From contig NZ_JACCBV010000001.1 of the NCBI RefSeq assembly GCF_013409785.1, forward strand, positions 2,790,001-2,854,000: a stretch of 64,000 nt of DNA. The letters run 5' to 3'. Origin of the DNA: Microbacterium immunditiarum (GTDB lineage: Bacteria > Actinomycetota > Actinomycetes > Actinomycetales > Microbacteriaceae). This document shows positions 1 through 9,488 of the stretch, piece by piece (positions within the stretch are counted from its first letter, which is position 1; each line of letters begins with the position of its first letter). A program made the position numbers and the translations under genes. The notes below the pieces were generated by a model. It was not told where the DNA came from. It searched no databases and worked only from the letters and a program-made list of their open reading frames with translations.

Positions 1-3000
1 GGTAGGTCACGGTGATCGTCTGCCCGGGCGCGAGCTCACCGGTCACGGTGAACTGCCCGCCCGTGACGTCCGAGACTGTCAGCGCATCGTCCGATGCGGC
101 CGGCGGCGTGGTCAGGTCAGCGTCGTCCAGGACATCGGTGAGGATGTCGGTGTGGTCGACGTCGATCGGCCCCTGGCCCTGGTTGTCGAACGTGAGCGTG
201 TAGGTCAGCACCGTGCCCACGTCCACCGGGTCGGTGTCGGCCGAGACCGACTTGCCGGTCAGCAGTCGCCCGATCGGGGTGACCGTGCAGTCCGGTCGTT
301 CGCCGTCTTCGGGCTGGCAGACCGGGTCTGTGGGCGGTTCCTCATCGGAGTTGAGCAGGAAGTTGGCTGCGATGTCATCGCCGCGCTCCCCATCTGCCTT
401 CGCCGTGACCTGATAGGTGACCGTGTACGTCTCACCAGCCGGTACTTCGCCGGTGATCGAGATCCGGTTGCCGTCACGGGTGACGTTCAAACCGTCCGCG
501 CTCGTCGGCTCGGTGGTGACGTCGGCGTCGTCGGTGACGTGGGTGAGGTCGTCGACCTCGTCAACGACAGCTGTGCCCTGCCCGGTGTTCTCGAAGAACA
601 GCGTGTAGGTCAGCACCGTCCCGGCCGCGACCGGGGTGGTGTCGGCCTCGACGGCCTTCCACGACTCCAACAGCGGCACCGGATGCTCGGTGCAGAAGAC
701 ACCGTCGATGCCGCACTCCGGGTCCGTGGTACCGGTGGGCGCGAGCACGTTGCCCAGCCGGTTGTCTCCCCGCTGACCGTCCGGCAGCACGGTGACCGAG
801 TAGGAGACCGTGACGGTCTGACCCGGCTGAAGCTCGCCGCTGACAGCGATCGTGTCGTCAGCGTTCAGCCCCACCGTCAGCGCTTCGTCACTAGCCTCCG
901 GGCCCGCGGTCAGAGTGGCGTCATCGAGTACGCCGGACAGGTCGTCGAGGTAGTTGGCTACGCCAACACCTTCACCAGAGTTGGAGAAAGTCAGCGTGTA
1001 AGTGACCTCTTGACCGGCGACAACTGTCGCGCCCGATTCGGGATTGGACGACTTCGTCGCCTCGATCACCGGGAGCGGGGTGCTCGTGCACTCCGTGGAG
1101 CCCTCCTCGCAGTCCACCGGTGGTGTCTCGCCTGGCTCCACCACGAAGTTGTCCGCACTGTTGTTCCCACGGTCGTCCTTGTCCTTGACCGTCACCTGGT
1201 AGGTGATGGTCGCGGTCTCGCCCGCGGCGAGCTCGCCTCCGATCTGGAATCGACCGTCGACAACTTCGGAGACAGTCACCGAAGAGGTGTCGGAGATGGG
1301 AGCGCTCGTCAGGTCAGCATCGTCGAGCACGTCGATCAAGACGTCCTCACGTGAGACGGGTGCTGTCGTCGTTCCGGTGCTCATAACCGTGACCGTGTAG
1401 GTCAGGACGGTACCGGCCTCGATTGGAGTCGACTCCGGAGACACGGACTTGGAGTACACGACCGCCGCGATCGGCGTCGTGGTGCAATCGGGAAGCTGCT
1501 CGTCGGCCGGACCACATTCTGGTTCCGTCGGCGGCTCGGTGATCGGGTCGAGGAGGAAGTTCGCCGCGATGTCGTCGCCACGCTCTCCGTCCTCCTTGAT
1601 GGTGACCTGGTAGGTAACCGTGTAGGTCTCCCCGGCCGGAACGGACCCAGTGATCGCGATGCGGTCACCGTCACGTGTGACGCTGAGCCCATCGGCGGAG
1701 GTTGGCTCACGCGTGACATCCGCATCGTCAGTGACATGGGTCAGGTCGTCCACCGCATCTACGCCTGCGGCCGCTGCACCGTCGTTGTTGAAAAACAGCG
1801 TGTAGGTCAGCACCGTCCCCGCAACCGCCGACGTGCTCGAGGCCTGCACGTGCTTCCACTGTGTGAGCCCCGCACCGGGGATCTCGACGAAATCGCAGCT
1901 CGGCTCGCCCGGTACCGTCTCCGACGCCGGTACACACGCGAGGTTGCGAAGGAGCTGGTCCCCCTCGCCGGTGTAGGTCGCCGTGTAGGTGATCGTCGCT
2001 GACTCACCCGCCGCCAGCGCACCCGACCACGAGAGGGTGGGCTCGTCATACGACACCTCACCAGTCGACGCAGTCGCATCGTCGTTGTACGACGCGTCGT
2101 CCAGTACGTTCGACAGGTCGTCCGTCGCCGTGGCGGGAGCGCCGATCGTGTATGTGCCGGGGCCGACGTTGGTGACCGTGACGGTGTACTCGACCTGCTC
2201 ACCGATCGCAGGCAACTCCGTACGGTCCGCTGTCTTCTGGATCCCCAGACGCGGCAGGAGATACTCCACCTCCGCGCAAGGTTCACCGGTCTCAGGATCG
2301 ACACCCGCCTCCGGCGGGTCGCAAGCCGGAGTCTCGGGGTCTTCCGGATCGGTCGGCTCCCATGCGACGTTGCGCACATACCCGTCGCCCCCAACCTCCA
2401 GCGTGACCGTGTAGGTCAGTGTCACCGACTCGCCGGCGGCGAGAGGGCCGGTCCAGGACAGCAGCGGGGAGGCGTAGGACAAGTCACCGGGCTGGTCGGC
2501 CGTGGCGTCGTTGTTGTACGTCGCGTCGTCGAGAACTCCAGACAGATCATCCAGCAACGTCGCGGGAATCGCCTCGGTATAGTCGGCATCGCCGGTGTTG
2601 GTCGCCTTGACCGAATAGGTGACCGTGTCACCTGGTCGCGTTGACTCCGAAGCGTCTGAGGTCTTGGACACTGAAAGGGAGCGCGCAACGAGAGACTCAT
2701 TCGTAACGGTGCAGATGATGTCATCGCCTACCGCAGGTATCACCGTCTTGTTCGCGCCCGATCCGCTAGGCAGTTGCGTCTCGCTGCCCTGCGCGTTGTT
2801 CACGCACGTCCAGTCTTGCGAATAGTTGGCCAGGTCGGTGGAAGATCCCTGCGTAGCCGCCTCCGAGAGCGTGAATTCCTGACCGTCCAAGCGCGGAAGA
2901 ACGGTGATACGACCGGTCGTCGCCGAGTTCGTCGCCTCGGTCGACGCTGATCCCAGCGTCGTGCCCTCTGGGCTTGTGACAGCAACATCGAAGCTATCTC

Positions 3001-3895
3001 CAGGGTAGGCACGTGACGCCACCTCCTTGGTCACCGTGACTTTCGCCGTCTGTATGCCAAGCGCGATGCCGGATCGTTGCGGAGTGACCCAGGTCGTCGA
3101 GAACGTGGTCGGCGTATCGGCTGCGACCAAGAGCGCCGTGGACTTTCCCCCGGCCGTCGTCGAGGCGCCGGCGCCGACGCCCGCACATGACACCGTTGTC
3201 GTTCCCAGACCGGTCGGGGTCTTACAACCCCATGACCCTCCGGGCGCAAGCGTTTCGATGTCGTTCAGCGGACTATCCGATTGCCACGTGAACGACTCCC
3301 CGGCGACGTTGTCCTCGACATCGGCAACGACAAAGGAGAAGCCGGTCACCGGCTGACCGTCCACATCAGTCACGGAGATGTCATCGAGGGTGACCGTGGC
3401 AGCCTTAAGTGTCCCAACAGGCGCGGCTGAACTGTAAAGCGCCGGACTGCCCACGATGCCGCGATAGGCATCCGTCCCGAACGCGAACCGCGACTCGAGC
3501 GGAGTTGCTCGGGATGCTATCCCCATACGAGCTTCGCCCGCGTCTGTGACCTTCACGGTGAACGAGGCGACGTACCCTCCTTCCAGGGTGACTGTCATCG
3601 CCTGGCCATCACCCAACCGCGCTTCCGTCTCGTCGAAGCCAGCGAAGTCGAACCAACAGATGGTTGAGGCGTGCGCACCATTGTTGGGCTCGTCGGCAGC
3701 ATAGGAGCACCCCTGTGCCGCAGCCTCCGCAGATGAGGCGAAAGCTGTTACGTAGACCAGGGAAGCAATCACTAGCAGAATCGCCACGATAGCGGCTGTC
3801 GACCGCCGCCTGATCTCCAACGTGCACAACGGCGACCGAGGGGCGAACGGTCGGGTCGATGCCGCGATGAGGGGGCTGCTTCGTCTCGCATGCAT
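1..3895 (-). CDS. Large DUF11-repeat surface adhesin, C-terminus outside window
   Basis: At least 1298 residues are visible and the reading frame runs off the left edge. The ATG at 3895-3893 follows AAGGGA. Residues about 35-65 form a long-n-region signal peptide (hydrophobic core AIVAILLVIASLVYVTAFA, then AEAAA). The next part, CWFDFAGFDETEARLGDGQ and following, resembles the CshA non-repetitive domain of streptococcal fibrils. A prealbumin-like domain (KVTVTKEV to CTVTNE) follows, then seven DUF11-type modules of about 140 residues, each starting K-x(9-12)-G-x-x-x-Y-T. Cysteine pairs in the linkers (C-x6-C or C-x9-C) probably make disulphide loops. Family knowledge suggests a cell-wall-displayed stalk or adhesin, probably with an anchor signal beyond the window. 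The ligand is unknown. The regulator gene just upstream may control it, which is inference. Confidence 0.88.
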   Translation of the reverse strand, partial: MHARRSSPLIAASTRPFAPRSPLCTLEIRRRSTAAIVAILLVIASLVYVTAFASSAEAAAQGCSYAADEPNNGAHASTICWFDFAGFDETEARLGDGQAMTVTLEGGYVASFTVKVTDAGEARMGIASRATPLESRFAFGTDAYRGIVGSPALYSSAAPVGTLKAATVTLDDISVTDVDGQPVTGFSFVVADVEDNVAGESFTWQSDSPLNDIETLAPGGSWGCKTPTGLGTTTVSCAGVGAGASTTAGGKSTALLVAADTPTTFSTTWVTPQRSGIALGIQTAKVTVTKEVASRAYPGDSFDVAVTSPEGTTLGSASTEATNSATTGRITVLPRLDGQEFTLSEAATQGSSTDLANYSQDWTCVNNAQGSETQLPSGSGANKTVIPAVGDDIICTVTNESLVARSLSVSKTSDASESTRPGDTVTYSVKATNTGDADYTEAIPATLLDDLSGVLDDATYNNDATADQPGDLSYASPLLSWTGPLAAGESVTLTYTVTLEVGGDGYVRNVAWEPTDPEDPETPACDPPEAGVDPETGEPCAEVEYLLPRLGIQKTADRTELPAIGEQVEYTVTVTNVGPGTYTIGAPATATDDLSNVLDDASYNDDATASTGEVSYDEPTLSWSGALAAGESATITYTATYTGEGDQLLRNLACVPASETVPGEPSCDFVEIPGAGLTQWKHVQASSTSAVAGTVLTYTLFFNNDGAAAAGVDAVDDLTHVTDDADVTREPTSADGLSVTRDGDRIAITGSVPAGETYTVTYQVTIKEDGERGDDIAANFLLDPITEPPTEPECGPADEQLPDCTTTPIAAVVYSKSVSPESTPIEAGTVLTYTVTVMSTGTTTAPVSREDVLIDVLDDADLTSAPISDTSSVTVSEVVDGRFQIGGELAAGETATITYQVTVKDKDDRGNNSADNFVVEPGETPPVDCEEGSTECTSTPLPVIEATKSSNPESGATVVAGQEVTYTLTFSNSGEGVGVANYLDDLSGVLDDATLTAGPEASDEALTVGLNADDTIAVSGELQPGQTVTVSYSVTVLPDGQRGDNRLGNVLAPTGTTDPECGIDGVFCTEHPVPLLESWKAVEADTTPVAAGTVLTYTLFFENTGQGTAVVDEVDDLTHVTDDADVTTEPTSADGLNVTRDGNRISITGEVPAGETYTVTYQVTAKADGERGDDIAANFLLNSDEEPPTDPVCQPEDGERPDCTVTPIGRLLTGKSVSADTDPVDVGTVLTYTLTFDNQGQGPIDVDHTDILTDVLDDADLTTPPAASDDALTVSDVTGGQFTVTGELAPGQTITVTY

Positions 3896-4575
3896 TGTTG
3901 TGTCCCTTAGTCGAGGCGCGGGTCAAGCACGTGGCTACACGCCCGTCGCCATCATCGGCACCGCAAGGCTGGGACAGGGGACGAGGGCCGAATCTCACCC
4001 GGCAAGATCACCCGGTGCGGTTACCGCCGTCGGCCGGTTGTTGATCACTGGCGCGGTTCGACCCACGATTCGCAGCGTCAGGTCGATTCGTTCTTGGCCC
4101 CGACCAGTTCGGCTGTTGGGTAAGCCTCGGGGTCGAGTGTCGGCGGTCATGAGACATCTCCCGGAGATGGCCATGGCAGCGAGAAACTCGCGTGCTTGTG
4201 AACAGATCCTCGGCATGGTCCCGAGCACGTCATACATCGGTCGCTCGACGTGCAGCGTCAGTCAGGGCGGCTTCGCACCCTCGCCAGCACCGCATGGCTC
4301 AGGCTGCCCTCACTTCAACCTGTCCGCTGCGACGACCAAGCGATGGAGGTCTCTCCCCCTCCATACAGGCGGCGCATCATGGCACGCGTGCACCTCCCGA
4401 ACGAGCAAGCCGCGCCCAAGTGTCTCTATGTGGTGACGAGGTCGCTTGACCCGAGCGGCGGGGCCGGGCGCGCTGTTGCAGTAAGTGGAAGCCCACGTCC
4501 AACGCGTTCGCGTTCACCTGCGCCAGGCGGACCGAGAGAGCCACTCGCTGAGGACCACCGGGCCCCACACACCGT
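3896..4575. other. 680-bp non-coding stretch between adhesin and regulator genes
   Basis: No open frame here has a plausible start, ribosome binding site or recognisable protein. Apart from the AAGGGA ribosome binding site at its left edge, it must hold the adhesin promoter and the 3' end of the regulator transcript. I see no convincing -10/-35 pair or simple palindrome that I would call an operator. Its length suits a long regulatory leader or decayed DNA. Confidence 0.5.
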
Positions 4576-7230
4576 TCAACGGCCAGACCCGCCTAATCCC
4601 CGTCGGACTGCCGCGTCTATTGCCTCCGACCTGCTGGAGACGCCGAGTTTTCTATATAGGTTCCGCAGGTGGGTCTTCATGGTGTTAACGGAAACGAACA
4701 ACTCCGCCGCGATCTCCTCGACGGTTCCCCCTCGGACCAGGCGAGCCAATACGGCACTCTCGCGTTTCGTGAGTCCGACGTTATCAACGACGAATGTGAA
4801 GGGGCTGGCGATGGGATCGCGCCATAGATCATTGGACACTACCCCACGGATCTCTTCGAGCATTGGCGCGCTGACGCAGGTTATCGGCAAGTGGTTTTCA
4901 GCCAGCCTCGCTAGGCGAAGCGCAGAAGTGGCACGTAGTGCTGCTTCCGCGCGATCCCCTGACCGCAGTGCGGCGATCGCGGACAGCAGTCCGCCGGAAA
5001 TTCGGGCGCTTACAGGGGTGTTGTCTTCACAAGTCCGCCGCAAAGCCTGTTTGGCGTCAATAATGCGGCCGACGGCGAAGGCGCAGTTCGCCCGCGCGAT
5101 TGCTACGTCAGGTCCGATACGCAAGGTTTGCAGTGACGCTTGGGATTCGAGGGGTCGCCCCACTGCAAGAAGGAGCTCTGCCCGGCAGGTCTCTAGTCGC
5201 TCCCGCCACCAGGTTGAGGCGGGATAGCGCTTCACTACGTCCAAGCTTGATTCAAGTTCAAGGAGTCCGTACTCCACGTCTCCGCTTGCGAGTCGAATGC
5301 GCGCACGCACCCACAGGACTGCTGGCCATAGTTCGAGTTCGGAGAGATCTGGTAGGCCGCTTTCGAGGATCGCTATCGCGCGGTGAACGTCACCACGATT
5401 CGCGAGTTGTAGCGCGTGCGCCAGCTGGCTTCCGACAGATATGATGCTGTCTTGCCAGTTTATGGGTAGGCGGGATTCTTCGATGGCGGCAAGGTACTGG
5501 GCTGACTGGCGTAGGTCTCCGTTCAGAGCGTGCATCAGGCTCATCAAGCTGTCGCGGTGGAGTCTACGTCTGGGATGATTGTCGTGGTCGAGAAGGCGCC
5601 CGGCATCTATGGCTCCGGTGATATCCCCGCTCAACGCCAATGTGATCATGCCCTGCAGCGCGGCTGCCGACCACTCCGTGGTTTCGTCCAGTTCCCCTTG
5701 CGGTAGGAATGCCAGCAGTTCTCGGAAGAATGTGTCGACGTCCTTGGCCGCACGTTCATACTGTCTTGAGGCTCGGTATGCGGCGAAGCGACCTAGGGCG
5801 TGCAGTATGCGCTGGGGGCCGTAGAGGTTTCGCGTCTGCCTCAAACTGCGGATTGCCATTTGTGCGCGGGCATGTGCGAGCGCGGGAACTTGAGCACAGT
5901 TCTCTACCAAGAGCACACTCTGCATGAGTGGAAGTTGCCAGTCCGCGGCGAAACGAGATTCCGGTAGATGCTCAAGCAGCGTGAGACATTCCTTTGATCG
6001 CACTAGGCTCAGTTCTGAGAAGTTGCGAGCAAAGAAGATGAAGATCGACTCGTCCATGTTGGCGTCCAGCGCGAGTTCGAGCAGGTCTATCGGATCTGAT
6101 ACATCCTGCAACGACGCGAATGCAGCTCGACGGATCTCTTGCGCTTCCTCTGGAGCGAGTACCGCCTTTCGACGCTCAAGCAGAGCCGCTCGAACCAGCG
6201 CATGGAAGCGAAATGCTGCGACCCCGGAGAGGCGTTCGATTCTCCCAAGGCCGGATTTCTCGAAATTCTCGATGACATGCCAGGGTTCATCGACGTCATG
6301 TGAGATTGCGTCACTGAGGTTGTGGGTGATTTCGGGACACAGAGCGGCCGCGCATGCGAAGCGTTCCTCTTCAATCGAGGAGAACCCGGGTAGCGACTGT
6401 CTCACCGCGGTGAAGGTGTCCCTCAGAGATCGCCTAGAGGAAACTGGCCTAGTGGTATGTCTGTGGTCGTGGTCGAGTCGTGAGACCGCTAGGCGTGTCG
6501 CGAGGACGTGACCGCGGGTGGCGCGGAACACCTCACTCACCAGGCTTGGAGTCGCACCTCCGAGGACATCTTCAATGAGGTCGCGGGTCTCCGCATAGGT
6601 AAACGCTAGCTCAGCTGACCCGATCTTCTGTAAGCCAGCAGCGAGCATGGATGGATCCCGCTCAAGCGCAACGATGTCCCGGGTCGTGACGATAACTCGT
6701 ATACCTGGAATGCCGCGGAACACATCGACCAGTCGGGCCTGAGTTCTTTCGGACACGAGATGCATGTCCTCGATGAGAATTGCTGCCGGTTCCTGGAGTT
6801 CGTTCAGCGCATGGATAACGAGACCTGGAAGTTCTTCGGACGAGATGTTCTCATCGCGATACTCGCGGATGAGGATCGCGATCCTTTCAGGAGCCAACAC
6901 CCGCAATGAGTTGAGAGCCGTCCGCCATGCCAGTATGTCGTTCTGATCGCGATCGCCGAAGGCGACTCGTGCAATCAAAAGCGCCGCGTGACGTCTTGTC
7001 CAGTGCAGTGCAAGAATCGATTTGCCCGCACCGCCTTCCGCGCAGACAACAACTGGGCCCGAGGCTGCGTCGATCTTGTCCAGCAATCGGTCCCGAAAGA
7101 TCCAACCTCTCTCAACGGCGTGATCAGTTCGGCTCCCGGTTGGAATATGAGAGACTAGTAAACGATCTGGGGAACGGTCCGCTCGCTTTTCACGCTTTGC
7201 ATAGTGCTGCGAGACGCTATTAATCGGCAC
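4576..7230 (-). CDS. MalT/LAL-type LuxR family transcriptional regulator
   Basis: A signal-transduction ATPase with a C-terminal LuxR helix-turn-helix, 884 residues with the GTG start chosen here. Near the N-terminus lies a Walker A loop (CAEGGAGKSILALHW) and further on a Walker B-like strand (AAILIEDMHLV). The middle is a long alpha-helical TPR-like region. The last 60 residues are a typical LuxR domain (LTKRESAVLARL, SVNTMKTHLRNLYRKLGV). An ATG at 7308 keeps the frame open, but it has no ribosome binding site, and the 26 added residues look unlike a domain start. The GTG at 7230-7228 is preceded by GAAGGGA at good spacing. The gene is visibly poorer in G+C than the core genes, suggesting transfer. 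Its position beside the adhesin gene suggests it activates it, which is inference. Confidence 0.85.
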   Translation of the reverse strand: MPINSVSQHYAKREKRADRSPDRLLVSHIPTGSRTDHAVERGWIFRDRLLDKIDAASGPVVVCAEGGAGKSILALHWTRRHAALLIARVAFGDRDQNDILAWRTALNSLRVLAPERIAILIREYRDENISSEELPGLVIHALNELQEPAAILIEDMHLVSERTQARLVDVFRGIPGIRVIVTTRDIVALERDPSMLAAGLQKIGSAELAFTYAETRDLIEDVLGGATPSLVSEVFRATRGHVLATRLAVSRLDHDHRHTTRPVSSRRSLRDTFTAVRQSLPGFSSIEEERFACAAALCPEITHNLSDAISHDVDEPWHVIENFEKSGLGRIERLSGVAAFRFHALVRAALLERRKAVLAPEEAQEIRRAAFASLQDVSDPIDLLELALDANMDESIFIFFARNFSELSLVRSKECLTLLEHLPESRFAADWQLPLMQSVLLVENCAQVPALAHARAQMAIRSLRQTRNLYGPQRILHALGRFAAYRASRQYERAAKDVDTFFRELLAFLPQGELDETTEWSAAALQGMITLALSGDITGAIDAGRLLDHDNHPRRRLHRDSLMSLMHALNGDLRQSAQYLAAIEESRLPINWQDSIISVGSQLAHALQLANRGDVHRAIAILESGLPDLSELELWPAVLWVRARIRLASGDVEYGLLELESSLDVVKRYPASTWWRERLETCRAELLLAVGRPLESQASLQTLRIGPDVAIARANCAFAVGRIIDAKQALRRTCEDNTPVSARISGGLLSAIAALRSGDRAEAALRATSALRLARLAENHLPITCVSAPMLEEIRGVVSNDLWRDPIASPFTFVVDNVGLTKRESAVLARLVRGGTVEEIAAELFVSVNTMKTHLRNLYRKLGVSSRSEAIDAAVRRGLGGSGR

Positions 7231-8111
7231 AGAAGTCCCTTCGCCTGATGGGCCTCCGTCGAGGCGACCGAGACATAGATGACCTTGCCTGCTGTCCAGC
7301 CCATCCATCTTGTGGCTGACACTCAGCCCAACTGACCCGGATCGTTATATGTAGCCGATCTCTTGTTGTGTGCCCACTCACGAACGGGTTGTGAACTGTT
7401 GGCGGCGAAACCGGAGTCGTTGCCGCGCGCAGACGCACAAGAGGTCCGTGCGATGGAGCGATCGAACTCCTCGGGGGCGGCGCGTCCGCCAGAACTGAGA
7501 CTGGTTCGCCGATCGGCTTCCCGAGGCCCGGCATACCGGTGCGCGCACGTGGCGGTATCGAGGGGCGCCGATCACGGCGGTGCGTACGTTGCTCACGCTC
7601 TTCGCTGGTTCTCGCGATCGGTGTCAGACCCGACCGCGGCTCGGACAACAAGCATGCGGCTCTGTGCATGCTGGAGACATTCTTATGCGGACCGACCGCG
7701 CTCCGCCCCGCCCCCAACGCCGGTCCCTGCGTGGCCATCGGCGAGAGCCCCGACGTCGCCGGTCGCGCTCTGTAGGATCTCGTCCGCAGGGTCTCCGGCT
7801 GGGCAACAGAACATTGGCTCCGGGATGAGGGGATGGGTTCGCAGACATCACTCGAGTTTCTCATGATCGCCATGACAACGATCTGGAAGGCTGATCATGT
7901 CTTGTAATCTCGGGACACCTCTCGCGGACTAGCTGTAACGGTTCTGGTCGCGCCGCGGTCGCCGACGTACCTTATCCGGAACGGATCGGCGGCGAGATGG
8001 GGGCGCACCTCTACTCCTAGCAGCACGCGTAGCGCGCATGCCAGGCTTGTCAGCACCGGGCCCTCTTTGGTCCGCGGATTGGTCCACGCCGTGGGAGTCG
8101 TAGGCTGAGAC
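7231..8111. other. 880-bp gene-poor stretch upstream of the regulator
   Basis: Open frames on both strands here have no recognisable product, no ribosome binding sites and biased Arg/Pro/Ser-rich translations typical of shadow frames. A TATAAC box lies at about 7345-7350 on the minus strand and could serve the regulator, leaving a leader of more than 100 nt. Otherwise I see nothing. Confidence 0.5.
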
Positions 8112-8165
8112 TGTCGGCGGCGCTGCAGAACTGGTCGATTCCGGCGCTTGAAAAGTGAACGGTTG
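8112..8165 (+). repeat. Orphan IS21-family terminal repeat remnant
   Basis: TGTCGGCGGCGCTGCAGAAC followed after 13 bases by GGCGCTTGAAAA aligns without gaps to the left end of the intact IS21-type element at 9621 (TGTCGACGACGCTCCAGAAC ... CGACGCTTGAAAA), with 32 of 43 positions identical by my count. It has the same orientation, but no istA/istB follow: the IS3 element begins six bases later at 8171. It looks like the left end of a related IS21 element whose body was lost. Confidence 0.6.
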
Positions 8166-8170
8166 CGGGC

Positions 8171-8195
8171 TGACTCGCCCCGGCATGTCCGGAGA
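8171..8195 (+). repeat. Left terminal inverted repeat of the IS3 element
   Basis: Twenty-five bases starting TGACTCGCCCCGGCATGTCC, identical to the reverse complement of 9489-9513. The TGA terminus is typical of IS3 ends. Confidence 0.95.
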
Positions 8196-8209
8196 GTTGT
8201 TTGCTGGTG

Positions 8210-9067
8210 TCAGCCGGCTCTCTCGACCGGTTCGATGCGAGCGTAGTCGAGCTGCTCGACCTCGAGCGGTGTGAGGTCGTCGATCGAGCCGTGGGTGCGT
8301 TCGGTGTTGAACCACAGCACCCAGGACGCGGTCGCCGCCTCGACTTGATCGACGTCCCGCCATGGGCCCTCGTGGTGGATGAGCTCGGACTTGTAGAGCC
8401 CGATCTGCGACTCCGCGAGCGAGTTGTCGTACGCGTCGCCGACAGACCCGACCGACGCGTCGATGCCTTCATCGATGAGACGGTCGGTGAAGGCGATTGA
8501 CGTGTAGACGCTGCCCGCGTCGGTGTGGTGCGTGAGCCCGGCGAACCCGGCGACGCCTTCGCGTCGGCGGGTCCACAGCGCCATGTCGAGGCAGTCGAGA
8601 ACGAGCGGGGTAGTCATCGAGGTGGCGGCGCGCCAGCCGAGGATGCGGCGGGAGTGCGCGTCGAACACGAACGCGACGTACACCCATCCGGACCACGTCC
8701 AGACGTAGGTGAAGTCGGCGACCCAGAGCTGGTTCGTGCGGAGCCGGGCGAAGTGCCGATCGACGAGGTCCGCGGGCCTGGTCTCACGCAGTTCGCGATC
8801 GACGGGTCGCTTGCGGCGTCCACGAGTAACGCCAGCGATGCCCAGGTCTCGCATGAGCCGCTCGACGGTGCAACGGGCGATGTCATGCCCATCGCGCCGC
8901 AACCTCAGCCAGAGCTTGCGGGCGCCGAGCACCTTCCGCTGCTTCTGCCACGTCGCGAGGATGATCGGCTTCCACCGCTCGTCCGACACCTCCCGCGCCG
9001 AGGGGCCACGGTCTCTCGCGTCGTAGTAGGTCGATGGGGCGATCTTCACGCCGTGCTGGGTGAGCAC
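8210..9067 (-). CDS. IS3-family transposase OrfB (DDE integrase catalytic part)
   Basis: Catalytic half of the IS3 transposase, 285 residues from a GTG. The rve-type core shows the acidic triad: D in LWVADFTYVWTW, D in LTHHTDAGS and E in NSLAESQIGLYKSE. An HTH_21-like segment precedes it (KVLGARKLWLRLRRDG). The frame is open well upstream of the GTG and overlaps the end of orfA (VAFIEEHKDRRDGG upstream of VLTQHG), so the working protein is probably an OrfAB fusion made by -1 frameshifting, as known for this family. I cannot identify the slippery site with confidence. Confidence 0.92.
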   Translation of the reverse strand: MLTQHGVKIAPSTYYDARDRGPSAREVSDERWKPIILATWQKQRKVLGARKLWLRLRRDGHDIARCTVERLMRDLGIAGVTRGRRKRPVDRELRETRPADLVDRHFARLRTNQLWVADFTYVWTWSGWVYVAFVFDAHSRRILGWRAATSMTTPLVLDCLDMALWTRRREGVAGFAGLTHHTDAGSVYTSIAFTDRLIDEGIDASVGSVGDAYDNSLAESQIGLYKSELIHHEGPWRDVDQVEAATASWVLWFNTERTHGSIDDLTPLEVEQLDYARIEPVERAG

Positions 9068-9138
9068 GTCGCAGATCGACTCGACACCCCACCGCAGACC
9101 ACCATCACGGCGGTCCTTGTGCTCCTCGATGAACGCGA

Positions 9139-9462
9139 CTATCGCTTCTGTGGCCGGTCGAGCTCGGCCGCGAAGAAAGCCGAAGCCGCCTTCAAGATCT
9201 CGTTCGCGCGACGCAGCTCGGCGTTCTCGCGCTTGAGCCGCTTGATCTCCTCCGCCGCTTCGGTCGTGACACCGGGCCGGTCGCCGGCGTCGATCTGGTT
9301 CCGGCGGATCCAGGTGCGGATCGTCTCCGGCGACCCGATGCCGAGCATCTGCGCGACCGCGATCATCGCGGCGTACTCGCTCGGATAGTCGGGCCGCACC
9401 TCGGCGACCATACGGACGGCGCGCTCACGAAGCTCGCGCGAATACTTGCTGGGACGTCCCAT
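9139..9462 (-). CDS. IS3-family transposase OrfA (helix-turn-helix)
   Basis: A 107-residue DNA-binding subunit of the IS3 transposase. The N-terminus (GRPSKYSRELRERAVRMV) and the SPETIRTWIRR recognition helix match the HTH_Tnp_1 family. The C-terminal KRLKRENAELRRANEILKAASAFFAAEL is the usual leucine-zipper coiled coil for multimerisation. It ends in PQKR-stop inside the region where the orfB frame is already open, allowing translational frameshifting. Confidence 0.92.
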   Translation of the reverse strand: MGRPSKYSRELRERAVRMVAEVRPDYPSEYAAMIAVAQMLGIGSPETIRTWIRRNQIDAGDRPGVTTEAAEEIKRLKRENAELRRANEILKAASAFFAAELDRPQKR

Positions 9463-9488
9463 GAGACAGATCCTTCCAAGGAATCATG

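Noticed and set aside
152..1354. 400-residue open frame on the plus strand
   Set aside because: It is the shadow of the DUF11 repeats encoded on the minus strand; its translation is Arg/Val-rich without domains, while the minus frame gives clear repeats.
1..2700. Regularly spaced repeats that could suggest a CRISPR array
   Set aside because: The period is about 420 bp and the repeats are diverged and coding, so they are protein modules.
7220..7873. 217-residue minus-strand open frame upstream of the regulator
   Set aside because: It overlaps the regulator start in another frame, has no ribosome binding site and no recognisable segment.
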